A stretch of 64,000 bases of DNA. Origin: Floccularia luteovirens. Its lineage: Eukaryota > Basidiomycota > Agaricomycetes > Agaricales > Squamanitaceae. The DNA lies in NCBI GenBank assembly GCA_009739215.1, contig VSJF01000004.1, positions 434,001 through 498,000 of the forward strand, written 5' to 3'. A program made the translations under genes and the position numbers. The notes under the pieces were generated by a model. The model made no database searches. It saw only the letters and a program-made list of their open reading frames with translations, and was not told where the DNA came from. Of this stretch, positions 12,119 to 25,700 are shown in pieces (the first letter of the stretch is position 1; each line of letters starts with the position of its first letter).

Positions 12119-14944
12119 CCACGCAGCTAAGTTACGACTGACAAGGCGCTCTCAAAGGTCAAGATGTCTACAACGCACTGACAAGTGCGAGTCACCATGC
12201 ACCACAAATTTCCTGGTGGGAGCCTATAGTTGCTCACGTGATTATTATTGATTTATATAGAAAAAGGTCGAGGTCACTCAATCTATGTACAACAACGACT
12301 GCTTAGAGCTACTAGTATAAGTTGCAGTAAAATATGACACCATTAAAACATTACTATCTAACAGGAAAATACGTCCTCCAACATGCCACTTTGTAATTGC
12401 ACATGGTTGTCGGACGATATACCCGAATCTAGGGTATGTCACCCTCAGAGGTCAGTTTATAGACACTTTTCTCATGCCGTGTCTAGTTTCTCAAGTCCGG
12501 ACAAAGTTTATAGACATTCTTGGTTAGCCTTTCCAAACTCTTCCGTACAATGATTGTTGAAATGTGCAAAGCACCTGAATCTGGATATTATAGGCGTAAT
12601 GCCTGCTTCTGAACGCACAGTCCTCGTGTTTTATGAACAGAAGCACCTGTTTTTGTATGACATCGATAGGACATCCCTGTTTTTTTTTTGCCCCTTCGAC
12701 ATTCGGGCTATTCCGATGCTCCCCACGATGTTCACCGATGACTATGTAATTCATGGTAAACGCTCCCAAATCCATGTCGTAACATGTTTGTGGGATTCCG
12801 GGTTGGAAGTAACTAACTTAACCCGAAGGACGTATAGATCTTGAACCCTTGAACAGGGATTGGACAGGGATTTGAGATCATGGTCAGCTGTCACTAGAAA
12901 TGGTGCATGTTACTGTTTCTAGAGCTTTACATGGCGCTGAGACCAAGAAGCTTCCGCAGTCAATGAGACGCAAAAAAGTCACGCATGATAGGGATTTCCA
13001 CAAGGCTTACCTTGGACCGACCGCGCCTGCCAGCTGATTTCCCACTTGGAATGTCTTTAGTTTTCTCGGGAAATGGATAACCCATATCTGTCAAGCGTCG
13101 CCACTCTATCACCGAGACGCCCGCTCCATCATGTCCAACTCTTCCTTCTTGACTCTTCGGTCTCCACCCACCCCACCCCTCTATCCTGCATTTTCAACAA
13201 CAAGTAATTAATTTGTAGACGAAGTAAACGACTTGTCGTCATCAGAATTGATCCGCGCGGAAATCCTCGGCGAGATACATTACACCATTCATGTTGTTTA
13301 CTCCCTTTTCCTAAAGCAGACGACTTGTCTGACACCGACGGGAGCTACAATACTTTTCCACTAATATTTGGCCCTGCTAGGCAGATACTTCAATCAATCT
13401 AGGTTGATTTGTAAACCTTTTGTATGTACTGCATGACATGTTGTATTCGGCTTAAACAGAATGACTAGACAATCGAAGAGGACCCGCAAGTACAGCAGAT
13501 ATATCCAAACCAAAGCCGCCATTTACCCACCCACCCCTTCCATCCAAGTCAAATCTGTTTAATGAAACAAACATGACTATAATCTCCAGATCTGTGAGGT
13601 ATAAATATCAGAATAAACTCCTACCATAAACGGACGGGGGGGGTCCTTACGCTAGTCCCGTGAAAATAATAATGTGAAGACCTTCAAGGCAAAACAAGTT
13701 ACAGCATCTTGTCTTCGGTTTTTTGTTGTTGTTGTCGCATTGGTTGGTAATCCGAACCAATTGCAAGATGTCGTTGTGTTGTTTTTCTTTTTTCCAAAGG
13801 GACAAAAAAGGGTTATGATCCCGTTTTCGCGGTTATTGTAATTCTCATGGGATTACAACAGGTAGGTATGGAACGAAGTCTTGGTATCAGAGTGCTTGCA
13901 CTTGCAGCAGGAACTGGAGAATCGGCGGATATTATGAAAATGTAGCAAGTGCTAAGCTGACCTCCGGCCGACGAAACATATGGATAAGTAATTGAAGATC
14001 TCTCAATGACATGTAGAGCGTCCGCGCCAACCATGCAGTAAACCCTCAGATAAAACCTCTTTGGTAACTCCATTTGGCGATTTGTTGTTTACATTTATAA
14101 GTCCGAATCTCGGAGCAGAAAGGGTTTAGATAGCTCAAAGACGCTCACTGGCAATGTCAACTTGCTAGTCTCCGCAGTGGAACACAGCCTTATGGGAGAA
14201 CATGAGCTGTTGAGACCAACTACTATGGAGTGGTTCCTTGATACAGATGTCAATGGTCCAAGTCAAATGTCAGAGTGTGTTAGAGGAACTGGAGAATGCA
14301 AAAATATACACTTCCCAAGAAAGGCAGTAAAAGTCACACAGACCTATGACACTTGGATAGCCATCCGGAAGAATAGGTTCCTGGCAACTTTTGTTTCCTG
14401 AGCTGCAAGAGCCACATGCTGCCTTGTGTTTGACCACCTTACAGCATACAAATGTATCCTAATATTGGCATACGGAACTATTGGTGTCCAGAAATGCCCT
14501 CATGAGCACAGTGCCACAAGAACAGAGCAAAAGTGGCTTGGCAGTTCTGGAAGGATGAAACCCAACCCCGGATTGGGACAAGCGACTGATATTATCACGA
14601 ACTGGAAATTCTAGTAGTACGGGCGTTGATGTTGAGTTGGATGTGAGGAGCGCAAATTAATTAGGCTCATCCGGGTAAATGACATTATGGGAAATATATG
14701 TCGGACTTGCGGAGACATTGGCCGAATGTTGACGACGAACCGAAGTAATCAATTAATCAACGTCAGCTTTATGTATCCTCCTCCTCTTTTGCTTCTCCCC
14801 TGGTTTTGTTCTACCTCGCATTGGTATACTTGATAACCACGATTACTTTTCCCAGATCCAACTTATTCATAGTTGTCTAGCTTTGTTTACTTTCTTGCTG
14901 TAATCTTTTATCCGCGTTTGGACCTACCCCCGAATCCTCACACA
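12119..14944. other. gene-poor stretch, no supportable gene
   Basis: Short frames on both strands show no domain or joined exons. One plus-strand frame (14162-14614, about 150 codons) is open except for a single TGA at 14399-14401 and matches nothing I recognise. There is a G run near 13638. The last 200 bp before 14945 are pyrimidine-rich, as expected of a 5' region for the ING gene. Confidence 0.45.
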
Positions 14945-17250
14945 ATGAGCGGCCCATCTTTACAGAATCTTGAAGAAGCGGCCAGTGTTGCTGCAGAATT
15001 TATCTCAAGTCAGTTATCCACCTCACTCGTTTCATATTTTTCACATGTACTATTTTGCCCGGCCCCGTCCTACAACGGTTGTATGTTTACCTCGATATTC
15101 CAGTGTGTCAACGTCCAACTGGGGAAGGGGTCGCAACGTACAACCTTAATTCTATCTCACCTACACCGTCAGATCGCATATATTGATTTCCTGTAACCGT
15201 CTCACCCGTGATTATGCTTCATTAATATTGGTTATTCGCAGGTTTAGACAACTTGCCATATGAGGTGCAACATGTCCTACAGGAGATCCGTCTCAAAGAG
15301 ACAAAGTGCCAAGGTACGTTAACTCTTGATCGTTGTATACAGGTATCATTTCATTCCTGTCATGTTCAAACGACAAATGAAGGGGTTGACGCACCTTCGA
15401 TCAATGATCAAGCTGTGCTGTTGTGTTCAGTGTTTGACTATTTTTGTCCCCCACGTTTCATCATCTCTTTTGCTACATCCTGTCATTTCTCGCGGTGAAC
15501 ATGTACCGAAAACAATACTGATTTTCTTCTATTGTGAAAACTCATTGCCTTCTATTGTTGCCGCAACATCTCTGTCTTGCCAACCAAAAAAAATACACCC
15601 CATCGAACCCCCGATTTCGCAGAACTCCAGCAAGAAATCACCAAAGATCAAGCAAGGTACATCAAATCTTCACTCCGGTTGGGTTCCTCTATCCCTCTTT
15701 CCCCTGCTATTCCTGGTACTGCTCCAAATGGGATAGATGGCATCGCACAAACGCCAACCCAAAACGGATCAGCACCAAAAGCACATCTTCCTGCCCGTAT
15801 CGCAGCTGCATATGCAGAGATTGACACACTCTCGAGCGAGAAAATATTACTTGCAGAACAGCTCATTAGTCTTCTCACACGTACTAGAGCGCGTCTAGAT
15901 GCAGACCTTAGCCGCGTACGTGTCTTACAGGGAGAGTCTCCAGAAGAGGTTGCGCGGACGGCATCTGCCACACACGCTCACCCGTTGATGACTGCTGTGT
16001 CGTCGAATTCTTCAAGCACGCCATCACCTTTTGTTACGCGAAGGTTTGACGCGACCCTCGGTATAAGCGCCAATCCAGTGCTGCAGATCGGGGAAGCTTT
16101 GCGCGGTGCGCTGGCTGCACCCGCGGATTCCATGCTCGTATCGCTTACGCCTGCTGCCCCATCGGCTAGTATTAATAAAAGTAAGCCCATGAATCTACCC
16201 TTCCTTCCTTTTTTTTCATTCAAACTGGCGGGTCTACTTGCGAGCCGCATTACATGATCGAAAATTCTATGCGTACCTGGATTCCGAGTGGATATTGCAC
16301 ACTCTCAGCCAGTGTTAACCATAATGATTCTCTTTTACGCGCATCCTCTCTCTTCTTTACCCTGTGATGGATCATGTGGGCCCTTTATAGGCTTCTACAG
16401 CCCGATGACGCACTTCTTTGTACGCGATGCTAACCAAATTTATTTCTGGTTTATCCCGATGTTCCGCAACGCTCGCCCTTACGCAATGTAGAGAGGCGCA
16501 TTACGACGACAACTTCAATAAAGTTACCCAGCCCTGCACCCATGCTTCCTCTTAGTAGTATTGGGGGTAGCTCTGGGGCGTATTCTCGTTCGAGACTCTC
16601 ACGCCAGGCTCACCCAAAGCATCTCGAAGAAGAGGAGGATCTCGATGCAGATGCGGAGGGTGAGGAAGATGTCGAAGGGGAAGATGCTGAAGAAGATTCT
16701 ACCCCATATTGTTTCTGCCGCAAGCAAAGCTACGGGGACGTAAGTCTTTTTTTTAAGTTTCCTGACATAAAGCCCTAATCTCATATCATGTTTTTCTGTA
16801 CCTCGCTGCTCAAAATAGATGATAGGGTGCGATAACCCTGATTGTCCATACCAATGGGTGAGTTTTTTTTACTTCCAAAACCAAGTCTGCCCATGTACCC
16901 CCAATTATGCCCATCGCTTGCATTCTTATGGTTCCCCGCTCGAGCTCACCCGACGGTTATGCGGAAGCAAGGCGGGGGAGACGATCTCGGTTGTGTATGG
17001 GCTTCCCTCGCTTCGTATACGGATACATTATTATTTTTCTTTGCGGCAAGCGCGAGAACACAACCACTTTTCATTTTGTTTCCAAATCATGCTGTTTATT
17101 AACGATGATCTTCTTCATTTCTCTTTTTCATAAAACGCACAGTTTCATATCTCTTGTGTCGGGGTCAAAACGCCACTTCCTGATAAATGGTACTGCCCCG
17201 AATGTAAAGGAAAGAGCGCCCCAGAACGCCGTAAGGGCCGGAAGAAATAG
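14945..17250 (+). CDS. ING-family PHD-finger protein (Yng2/Pho23 type)
   Basis: Chromatin reader whose PHD finger binds methylated H3K4 within histone acetyltransferase or deacetylase complexes. Exons join as MSGPSLQNLEEAASVAAEFI, SSLDNLPYEVQHVLQEIRLK (ING domain), DFAELQQEITKDQARYIKSS, a coiled-coil segment (AYAEIDTLSSEKILLAEQLI), a Ser/Ala-rich linker, an acidic run (EEEEDLDADAEGEEDVEGED) and the C-terminal PHD: YCFCRKQSYGD, MIGCDNPDCPYQW, FHISCVGVKTPLPDKWYCPE. All C4HC3 zinc ligands are present. The PHD is split over three exons, with an unusually long intron of about 285 nt at 16857-17141. The end is basic (RRKGRKK). I cannot tell which ING paralogue it is. Confidence 0.9.
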
Positions 17251-20200
17251 TTGTTTCTTACATGTACGAGGAGGTGAAAGGGACTGGGGTAAGGGCGACG
17301 AGGGGGGGCAAGGTGGATGTTGAGCAGGTTGTGCGGTCGAGATTTGGAGAAACAAAGAGGGATATCTGTAATCGGGTGTTATGACGAACTAACGTTATAG
17401 CACTCCCAGGGGAAAGGCTCTTTTAGTTTTGTTGTAGATATAAATGTAACATGTATTATCAACATGGCAGTCACCGATAAGGTGGCTTTTACATGAACCC
17501 ATATATGCTAAATGCAGAGGATTCAAACTATACATACATACCCTTTTAGATAAGTGCTAACGTTTTATGTGCTCTCTCTCTCCCTTGGCCCGGGCTTGGC
17601 TGGGATAATAGCTCGGTGCTTGACACACTTGTGGGTGGCGCCATTTAGTACTTGCCACTATACTCCTCGGCTGGTACCAGAGTACTTGGAATGAAAGAGA
17701 GAAAGAAACGAAAACAAAATAAGTGGCACATTCCTCCGGGCCCGAACTTGCTAGTAATGAAATGAATATCCTTAGTAGCACCAAACCAAAGGCAGGCCGA
17801 AGGTCTCCTTCCAAAAACGGAGATGTTGAATTACTGGACCCGATATCAATTTCAATCCACCCCACTCTTCCGCCCCACTGACTACAGAAAGTTTTTTTTC
17901 AGATGTCAATTCGTCCGACCGTGTCTCTATGGCTCTGGAACTTGCCAACCATGCACACCATTACCTATATAACGTAGGCTGGGGAACCTTCTAAAACCTC
18001 TGTGGAAGACTTCCAAGGTTACAAGTTTGAACAGCGGTAGCACTCACGGTGTCATCTCACTTGCATATATATGTATAAGTAGAGTTGTAGTAAGAATGAC
18101 CCAGGTGGGAAGTTCACAGACACGTCGACCTCGGGGAAACGAAGTTACGCAGATAAGTCAAGTTCCATTGTTATCGCAGTTGGGATCAAAAGTCCACTTC
18201 CGAGAAGCGAATCCGTCTTTCCCCTTTTCCCCTCCTGTCCGTACTTTCAGTAGTACTTTGTTCCTCCGTGTAATTTGGATAACTGGGGCTAGTATCCCAC
18301 AGCCATGTCGATCGATCGAAGTGATGTACAAAATTTCATATTAAGCACTGCAAGTTTTGAGATAGTTTTATCTTTTTTTAATTTTGTTTACATGGTTGCA
18401 TTTTTTTCAGTTCCAAAGCTTCACACTTGGGACCTGTTACACGATTTGAAAGATCCTCCGATTCGATGAACGCCTTTAAAACAACTCCATATTCCCCCGG
18501 GAGGGGACAGGAAAGGCCGTTTCAAAAAATTCTGCCCGAGAAACTTCTCTCTTGAAACAACTATACTGGGTCATATCCTTTTTCTTTTCAGCCTTGACTT
18601 GGCGCGACTCGGAATAACTATGACACGTATGTACACGCGTTGACACCCAATTGCATAACCGTCATTTCAACCATTCAATTCAAAATTGGATTCGGAGGTG
18701 AGGAGCCCCGGAGAGTGAGGAGTGATTAGAAGGTGAAGACATGCCGGAAACTTTGAACTATTCGGAACGCCCTTGTCAAAGAAGCTTCCAGTAAATTCAA
18801 TAGAGCCATATGTTATGAATGAAGTTTAATGAAATGAGGCTCGTGTGTTACATTGAACAACCGCCTGCCTTTCGGAAGACGTAGCAAATCGAGGTCGGTC
18901 GGCTGTCACCTCCAGGAGTTGTTATATGTAAAAGAATTCTAATTTTAATTCTATTCGAGGCGGTCAAATAAACTATCTCCCCCCCCCCCCCCCCCCCCTC
19001 ACACCCGAGCGTTAAGAGAAGCGCCGGGTGGTTGTGCTTACGACGCCGATTGATGGATAAGCGACACGGGTGGGTGTAGCGGCCAGACAATCCGTCAATT
19101 TACGGATTACAAACCACTTTGCTCATTTTCTCTCTCGGTGGTTCTCTCCGAACAAAGAGATTGAGACGGCTATGCATTGGTGTAGATGTTGGGGACTTTC
19201 AGATTAGTTGATTTGATGATCGAATGATTATTGATTGTAGGGATATGTGTCTGCGTCTATGTTGTGTGTCAAAGTCAAGGTCAAAGTGTATGATGTTTGT
19301 GCCTAAGTCTATATCCTCATCAGATGCTCTGAAATAGCGGGACTGACCGACGGAGCAGTTCTGTTGAAATATAGTTGATGGTCGGGAAAGGCGCGGGAGG
19401 TGCGGGAGGTGCGGCTGGGTGTGGATAGACGCCTGTGGTAAATTATTCATCCACGTTTTACAGAATAAAGAAAAGCATACCTTAGTTACATGGCAAGGAG
19501 CTTTTCCAAATGCAAGCGATGCTATTTCTTATGGTTCATCGACGTCTCATAATGGCTATGGAGCAGCAAACCTCCGGAAACCTGTGCAGAGGCCCAGACT
19601 AGCTAGTGTGCTAAACTTACTTGTTACTCAAGTTAATCAAGGGTTTTCTTTCAATCGAGAAGTGACAAAGTGAGCGGGCCACTTGGGGTGGTTAGTCATG
19701 CTTCTTTTCACTAGGACTCCTAAGGGAGTGCCTCACTTAACATCATGATTTGACAGGGTCCCAAGGACCTCCAAATCGACCTTTTTTTGATAGGAACACA
19801 TAATGAATTTTCTCAAAGACGAAGATGTTCAATAGATCAACAGCTCCGGAGATAAGGGACACTTGGTGGTTTTTGGTTACTAAAATCAACACAACAAAGA
19901 GCCAGTCAGTACGTTATGCAAGATAATGCGAATAAAGGATGACACGCGGGAGAACCTGCCGCTATGTATAGCGTTCACAGGTACACACAGTGGGAAGTTG
20001 AAGAAAGGATAAAGTGATGTTGTAAAAAGAACTGCATGCGGGGTTTGGACACAGAAAATGGATACTTTGTGATAAGTAAGAAGGGGAGTGGCAATGAACT
20101 TGCTTGAAAGAGTTACATTTCTACCTTGAACAAAGAAAAGAAAATAAACGCCACTTACGACACCTTTTACAGAGGAAGTTGGTGGACAAGCGGTTTATTC

Positions 20201-20998
20201 AGCACAGCCTGACACCCGTTATGTCCTACGTATGTCCGACAAAGGTGGGACAAAACATTCATGCTTTTACCATTTAGGTCGGGAAGCTAGAGGAACATTG
20301 CATTGCATTGTGGCAATGTTGAACAGGTCGAAAAGATCTGATATCATCAACATAATTACCGTCCTATGGTCTCAGGAGTACGTGGACTTGATTAGAAGGA
20401 ATACTATACTAGAGTAAACCGGTATTCAAATCATTGCCTCTGTCCGTCCGGTACCCTCGCTCCCGCGATGGAGAGGTATGTACATGTTACTCATTTCCCA
20501 CCAACACGTGGGCGGGTTTACACCCTCGCCACTTCTTCCTTATGCTGTTATTTTACCAGGGAGAACATGGTGGTTGATATAAATGAAAGTTGCCTCGGAG
20601 TGAGAATCAAGTGATGCGCCCGTGATAGCAAAGTTGAAATGTAAAGTGAAACGTAGTAGAATGTTGAGTTGGATATCGGGATGACGAGAGGATCAGCTCA
20701 GCAGAGTCAAGAACGGAGTAGACATTGGGGTTGGTAGAGCATGGACGAGGCACGGGCGTGGTTCGGCTGAGAGCATTGCAGAGAGAAGAGAGCCGCGGGT
20801 GGGAAAGAGAGGATCTGGATCTGGGAGAGAAGCAGCGTGGGTAAGGCCGAGAAGCAGACCCAAGGGAATGGAACGGTTTGGATATGTTTGGTAGTGTTGT
20901 GTAAGGAGGGCGAGGTGACTGGGGACACGTTGGATAACCCCGAATATTTGATTTTAAAAGAGAGGACCCCCTCTTGCCATATAAGGAGTCAACGCGAT
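17251..20998. other. long intergenic region upstream of the GATA factor
   Basis: About 3.7 kb without a supportable gene. It includes a 20-nt C homopolymer at 18979-18998. The frame of the GATA gene is open back to 20837, so a longer N-terminus is possible. Long upstream regions are common for developmental regulators; here that is inference. Confidence 0.45.
18979..18998. repeat. poly(C) homopolymer, 20 nt
   Basis: An uninterrupted run of C between TATCT and TCACACC. The length may be imprecise in the assembly. No gene spans it. Confidence 0.9.
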
Positions 20999-22735
20999 AT
21001 GCTTGAAAATGAGATCTCTGCTACTCTACAGTCTCTGTCTCTGCCCTCTCTCGCCTCTCAAATAATGGACTCTCTATCCTGCGACAACGGTTATTCCTCC
21101 TACTCTGACGCTTCTACCCCTCGTACTCCCTCTCCTCACATGCTTTATCCTAACCACCAACAAAACTTCAAACTCAACGTCCCAGATCACGACCCTGTTC
21201 GCAATATCTTTGCTGAACACGACGACGGTGTCGTATCTGTTCCAGACCATCCTTATTGGAACAACTCAAACAACTCTCCACACCCTTCCCCTTTTGCCTT
21301 TAACAATTCCTCTAGAGGCTCTCTCCTACAAGAGCTCTATGAACCTGAAATATCTAATTCCCACCATATCGAACAAGACTCTTTTCGCTTGGAAAACTCC
21401 CCTTCAGACGCCTCATATGTCGACCACTGGCAACAAATTCCTCATTCCGCAGACCCCCAACAGAACTCATCGCGCCCACATGACTTCCAGATGATGCGTC
21501 GTGCCACCTTTCCTTACGTTAGACACGACCGGGAGGACGGCGTCCCTTCCGTTCAATACAATTCTTTTATACAACAACAACAACAACAGCACCAGCAGCA
21601 TGAAGGCGCTATGTTGCATCCTTACTCCTCCCGCAATGATATCCTCTACGGAGAACCTCTCCCAATCTCTCAAGAGCATTCGCCACTCTCCAGTGGTGAT
21701 AGCTTTATCCCCTCAATGAGCAATTCCCCCCATTCGTCTTACCATGAGTTTGACGACCCCAATATCAAACTTGAGGACACCCCCATGATTGTACCCTCAC
21801 AAACGTCATATTTCCGTTCTCCCAACTCTTTACAATGTCACCCAACCTCCATGTCTTACCTTTCTCCTCACACTGGTCTCCCTGTACAACATACAGATGA
21901 CGCTGCTTCAAAGGAAACCCAATACCTCCGCCGACGTTGTTTCAACTGCCATACTACTGAACCTCCCTCGTGGCGTCGCTCCACGCTCAACCCTGGCAAG
22001 ATAGTTTGCAACAAATGTGGTCTGTATGAACGGACCCACTTGCGTCCCCGACCCCTCCGATTCGATGAGCTGCGTGCAGGCAAGGTTCGCAAACAAAGCA
22101 AAGGCGCGCTCAGCCCAAAGACGAAGACATCTCTAGTCAAGAAGGAGCCCCGTGATTACGCAATAGTGCGACGCGGCTCTGTGTCTTCCTCTTCATCTGT
22201 CCACTCGGGCAGTGGTGCAAGTGACTGGGACGATAATGGTGTGTTGTGCAAGACCGCATCCTCTGATCAGGCGTGTGCGTGCTAACTTGGCCTCTCTCCC
22301 CTTCCTTTTTCCCTTCCCTTTTCTCCCTTGAATCCTCGCCTTCGTCCAGTATCTGTGTACTCGACAGGTTCAGCGCCCCCAACATCGTTCAATTCACCGA
22401 ATATCCCCGCTTTTCCACTTGCGCGTGACTCGACGTCACCCCCGAACGATGGTGGCATCCGACTTCCCAATGCGCCATTATCAGACATTGCATCTCTACA
22501 GCAAAATCAGGTGCAACAGCAACAGGCACCGCAGCCTCGCAAGGCTCACACCGCTCTTAATTATCTTTCACCACAGCCTAACGGAACAGCCCAAATGCAG
22601 TCCGAAGCACAGGAATACTTCATGCGAGCATCACAAGAGGTTGTGGACGGTGTGCACAATGGGAATGTATGGTCGGAGGCGGGTGCAAATGTGGGCATCG
22701 TGCCGAGTCCGGTGCCAACCCCCGTTGCATCGTAG
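20999..22735 (+). CDS. GATA-type zinc-finger transcription factor
   Basis: DNA-binding regulator with one GATA finger: CFNCHTTEPPSWRRSTLN followed by PGKIVCNKCGLYERTHLRPR, then a basic tail. The spacing is C-X2-C-X19-C-X2-C, longer than the usual X17 or X18. The N-terminal 300 residues are low-complexity (Ser/Pro/Asn/His) with a Gln/His run near 21571-21605, typical of an activation region. An intron of about 110 nt with a very pyrimidine-rich 3' half (about 22240-22348) separates the finger exon from a C-terminal exon (VSVYSTGSAPPTSFNSPNIP … PSPVPTPVAS). I chose MLENEISATLQSLS at 20999 as start; MDSLSCDNGY (21065) or an extension to 20837 are alternatives. The target pathway cannot be told from sequence. 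Confidence 0.85.
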
Positions 22736-25700
22736 AAAAGCTTCCGGTTGTAATTGCTTGTCTTCTGTGCTGCTTGAGTTCGATTGGATTCACAGCGCGT
22801 CCAATCTTTTTTCTTTTCCACTTTCAACTTCCATGCAGAATTTCCACTATTTTTTTTTTCCACACGGGACGGTGGAACCCATTGGACAGTGAAATCTCAC
22901 TATTGTACGCTGAAGATCTTTTAGACGGAAAAAAATTGATATTTATTTACAATGCCTCGGCGCCCCCAAATCCCTTCCCTACCTCTAGCCCTGCTCGCCT
23001 ACCCAAACCTACACGCATATTACATACCCGCTCTCCTTATATCCCTCCTACCCTTGTCTTTACAACTACCCCTATCGCCTAAAAACTCCTTCCCCCTCTC
23101 AGCCACAGCACTTTTCTTTTCTTACTCGCAACCCCAATTTTTTTTATAATCATACAAAAGAAATACCCCAATCCTGCTTTGACTCATTATCTATATATTC
23201 TATCGTATTTATTAGCCCTGCGCGGCTGCCACATCTCTCTTTCATCTCCTGTACTCTCTGCTGCTTATACTCTTCTGCTCGGAATAGGAAAAATGTCGCT
23301 TTCGTTTGGATAACTATTTTGTCTGCGTCAATCTTAGTATTATCTGTTACTTCAGTAACATGGATACCCTCCATACCATTGCCGCTTCCCCTCACCATTC
23401 CTCCGTCCGTTGGTGCGAACCTAGTTTTCTTACATCTGTATCTCGATATTAGACTATTTATTTTGTTTTCGTCCCTTTACATAACTACCATACTGCCTAG
23501 TGCAATCCATTACCCGTTCACTATTTATTATTTTTAACCATAAAACTGAAATAAAAAGAGTCGACATTGAATTGCACTAAAAATGTCTTTTTTAACTTGC
23601 GCCCAATTCCAATATGTACCATTCCCCGAACTCCCGCACAGGAAAGGTATGTGTGAGACCTTCGAAAATTACCCACCCCTGGTCGTAACGTTGTTTTTGT
23701 TAACTATTCACATGAGTATATGTAAACCTTTCCGTAATATTTCTCCTTCCTTCGTCCCTGCAATGGTGTTCTTTCTTTACCTTCCCCTCCCCTCCTTCCA
23801 CCCCTCATCGCCATGCCCATACCGCCGGCGGCCTGTGGATAAGTCATCACGCTACCACAGTTTCTATGTAATTTTCCCGAGTCAACCCCGTACATATCTC
23901 CTCTATTTCCCCCCGACAGGTGGGAGAAGAGTCTATGCGGTTAGCGTCTTCTATTTTTCCTTGACGGCTCTAGGTCTTCATAATAGTTTTTTTTTTTACA
24001 ATAAAATCCACGGTTTGTACTTGGCATGCCAAATACATGTGCTGGCTAATGAATGAGAGCTATTACTTTGAAGAAGACGAAAAAAAAAAACTAGGAGCAA
24101 TGAAATTTATTTTTGAGCGGGATTTTAGTATCTGGAATACTGGATAGAGAATTCGGAGTGATATGTCTAACTTAGTATAATGTGGATTATGTACCCTCCT
24201 CTCCACATTGGCTCTCCACATTGGTACTCCACGAACGCACAACGATAATGAGGAACTTTCCTTGGCATGCTACTGAGGGTGGATACACATACATACACAA
24301 GGCGCACATGTGTAATGCGTATGTGCATATGCTTGCTGGCAGGTGTGGGTTTTTTTTTCTACTTCATGATGACATACACACATTTTCATTAATGCAATGC
24401 CAATTACGGATTACAACACAAGTTCTCGAAGTGACTGACAGCTTTTTCTCTTATAAATGAAAGTATAGTTCTAATATAACTGGTTTTTGTTTTTGTCTTA
24501 TCCTTATCTGCTTTTTTGTTTCTTCTCGATCCGGGAGTTCCAGGAAGTATAACGGGCAAAAGTCCCCGTCTAAATAACCATTTTTACCAAAATATTGTTT
24601 ACTGGAGCTCGAATCTACTTAAGATGAGATTGCCAAGTCCGAATGGTAAATAACTGGCTCCACCCCCATATAAACGAGCAAGAGGGGAATAATACCATTT
24701 GAAGGCAGGAGGACGTTTCAATTGTCTTGTCGTTCCCCGATGATTTGGCTAGCGTTGTATATAATGTAAAAATTATGTTCGCACAAATGAGACCACTCAT
24801 TTCCCATTTTTCTATGAATGAAACGCGGCCGCCTTTTTTCGGAACTACCCTCCCGACCCACACCACAAGTTCGACAACCCCATTGCAGCGTTCATTCAAG
24901 CTCAAGCTCTTATGTACATATATAAAATACCTGAGTCAACTGTTAACATGAACAACTTGTAGGGTAAGTTGATCCATAAGTCAATTCCCACGCGACATTG
25001 TTCGTTTTTGTACGTCCCTTTGCATATCATTCAAGTAAGTCGTGTCCGTGGTGTGGCCTTTTTTTTTTCTTTTTGACTCTTCTTTCAATCCACCTTTCTT
25101 GGGTTTCTTTCGGGATCTACTGTTCCTTTCTCGACTATCTATACAGCACTTGCCTTTTTGTCGTTTTGGCGCTCTTGCTCTTGTTCTCTTTCAAGCTGTC
25201 TGTCATACATTCATTCTTGCTTTGTTGTTTTAACTTAGTAACCTATAGTCATAGTTATAGAACCTTTTTGTTTCTTTCCCGTTCAAGCTTGTTGTTTTTC
25301 TTTCACCTCGCTTATTTTTACACTTTCTTGTTTCGAACAATCCCCATTATGTACAAAAAATACTTTATTTGAAAAGGGCAAGATATTCACAATGAGATAA
25401 CAAGACATATTTAACCCGCTCTAGTGCTCCCGAAAAAACCGTTTCCCGTCCGCCCTTGCCCTTGCGCTAACCATAGGTATTTAAATGGAAATAAAAATAC
25501 AATAATTCCCCTCAATTAACCGTGTGCACAAAACCCAAAATAACTCTAGAAATAAACCGGAGCTGGTTAAAAAGCTATGCTTTGCTATATTAGTGTTATT
25601 TTACGCCACGATCAAGTTTTCTGGAGGTGTTTCAGTAAGACCCCCCTCACGGACGAGCATATAGGATTTCCATTGGTTCTATACCCCATACGGTCTTATT

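Noticed and set aside
12524..13335. Short frames of 60-100 codons as possible small genes
   Set aside because: No start context, domain or exon chain, and both strands give equal-quality frames.
17557..17865. 102-codon minus-strand frame
   Set aside because: Low-complexity hydrophobic text without a signal or domain; no supporting neighbouring exon.
22952..23537. Hydrophobic Leu/Pro/Ser-rich frames resembling membrane proteins
   Set aside because: They come from the pyrimidine-rich strand, which gives Leu/Ser/Phe/Pro in every frame; no real domain.
24998..25372. 124-codon frame that looks like a multi-pass membrane protein
   Set aside because: Same cause: a T-rich strand encodes Phe/Leu/Ser in all frames, and the adjacent frame is also open.
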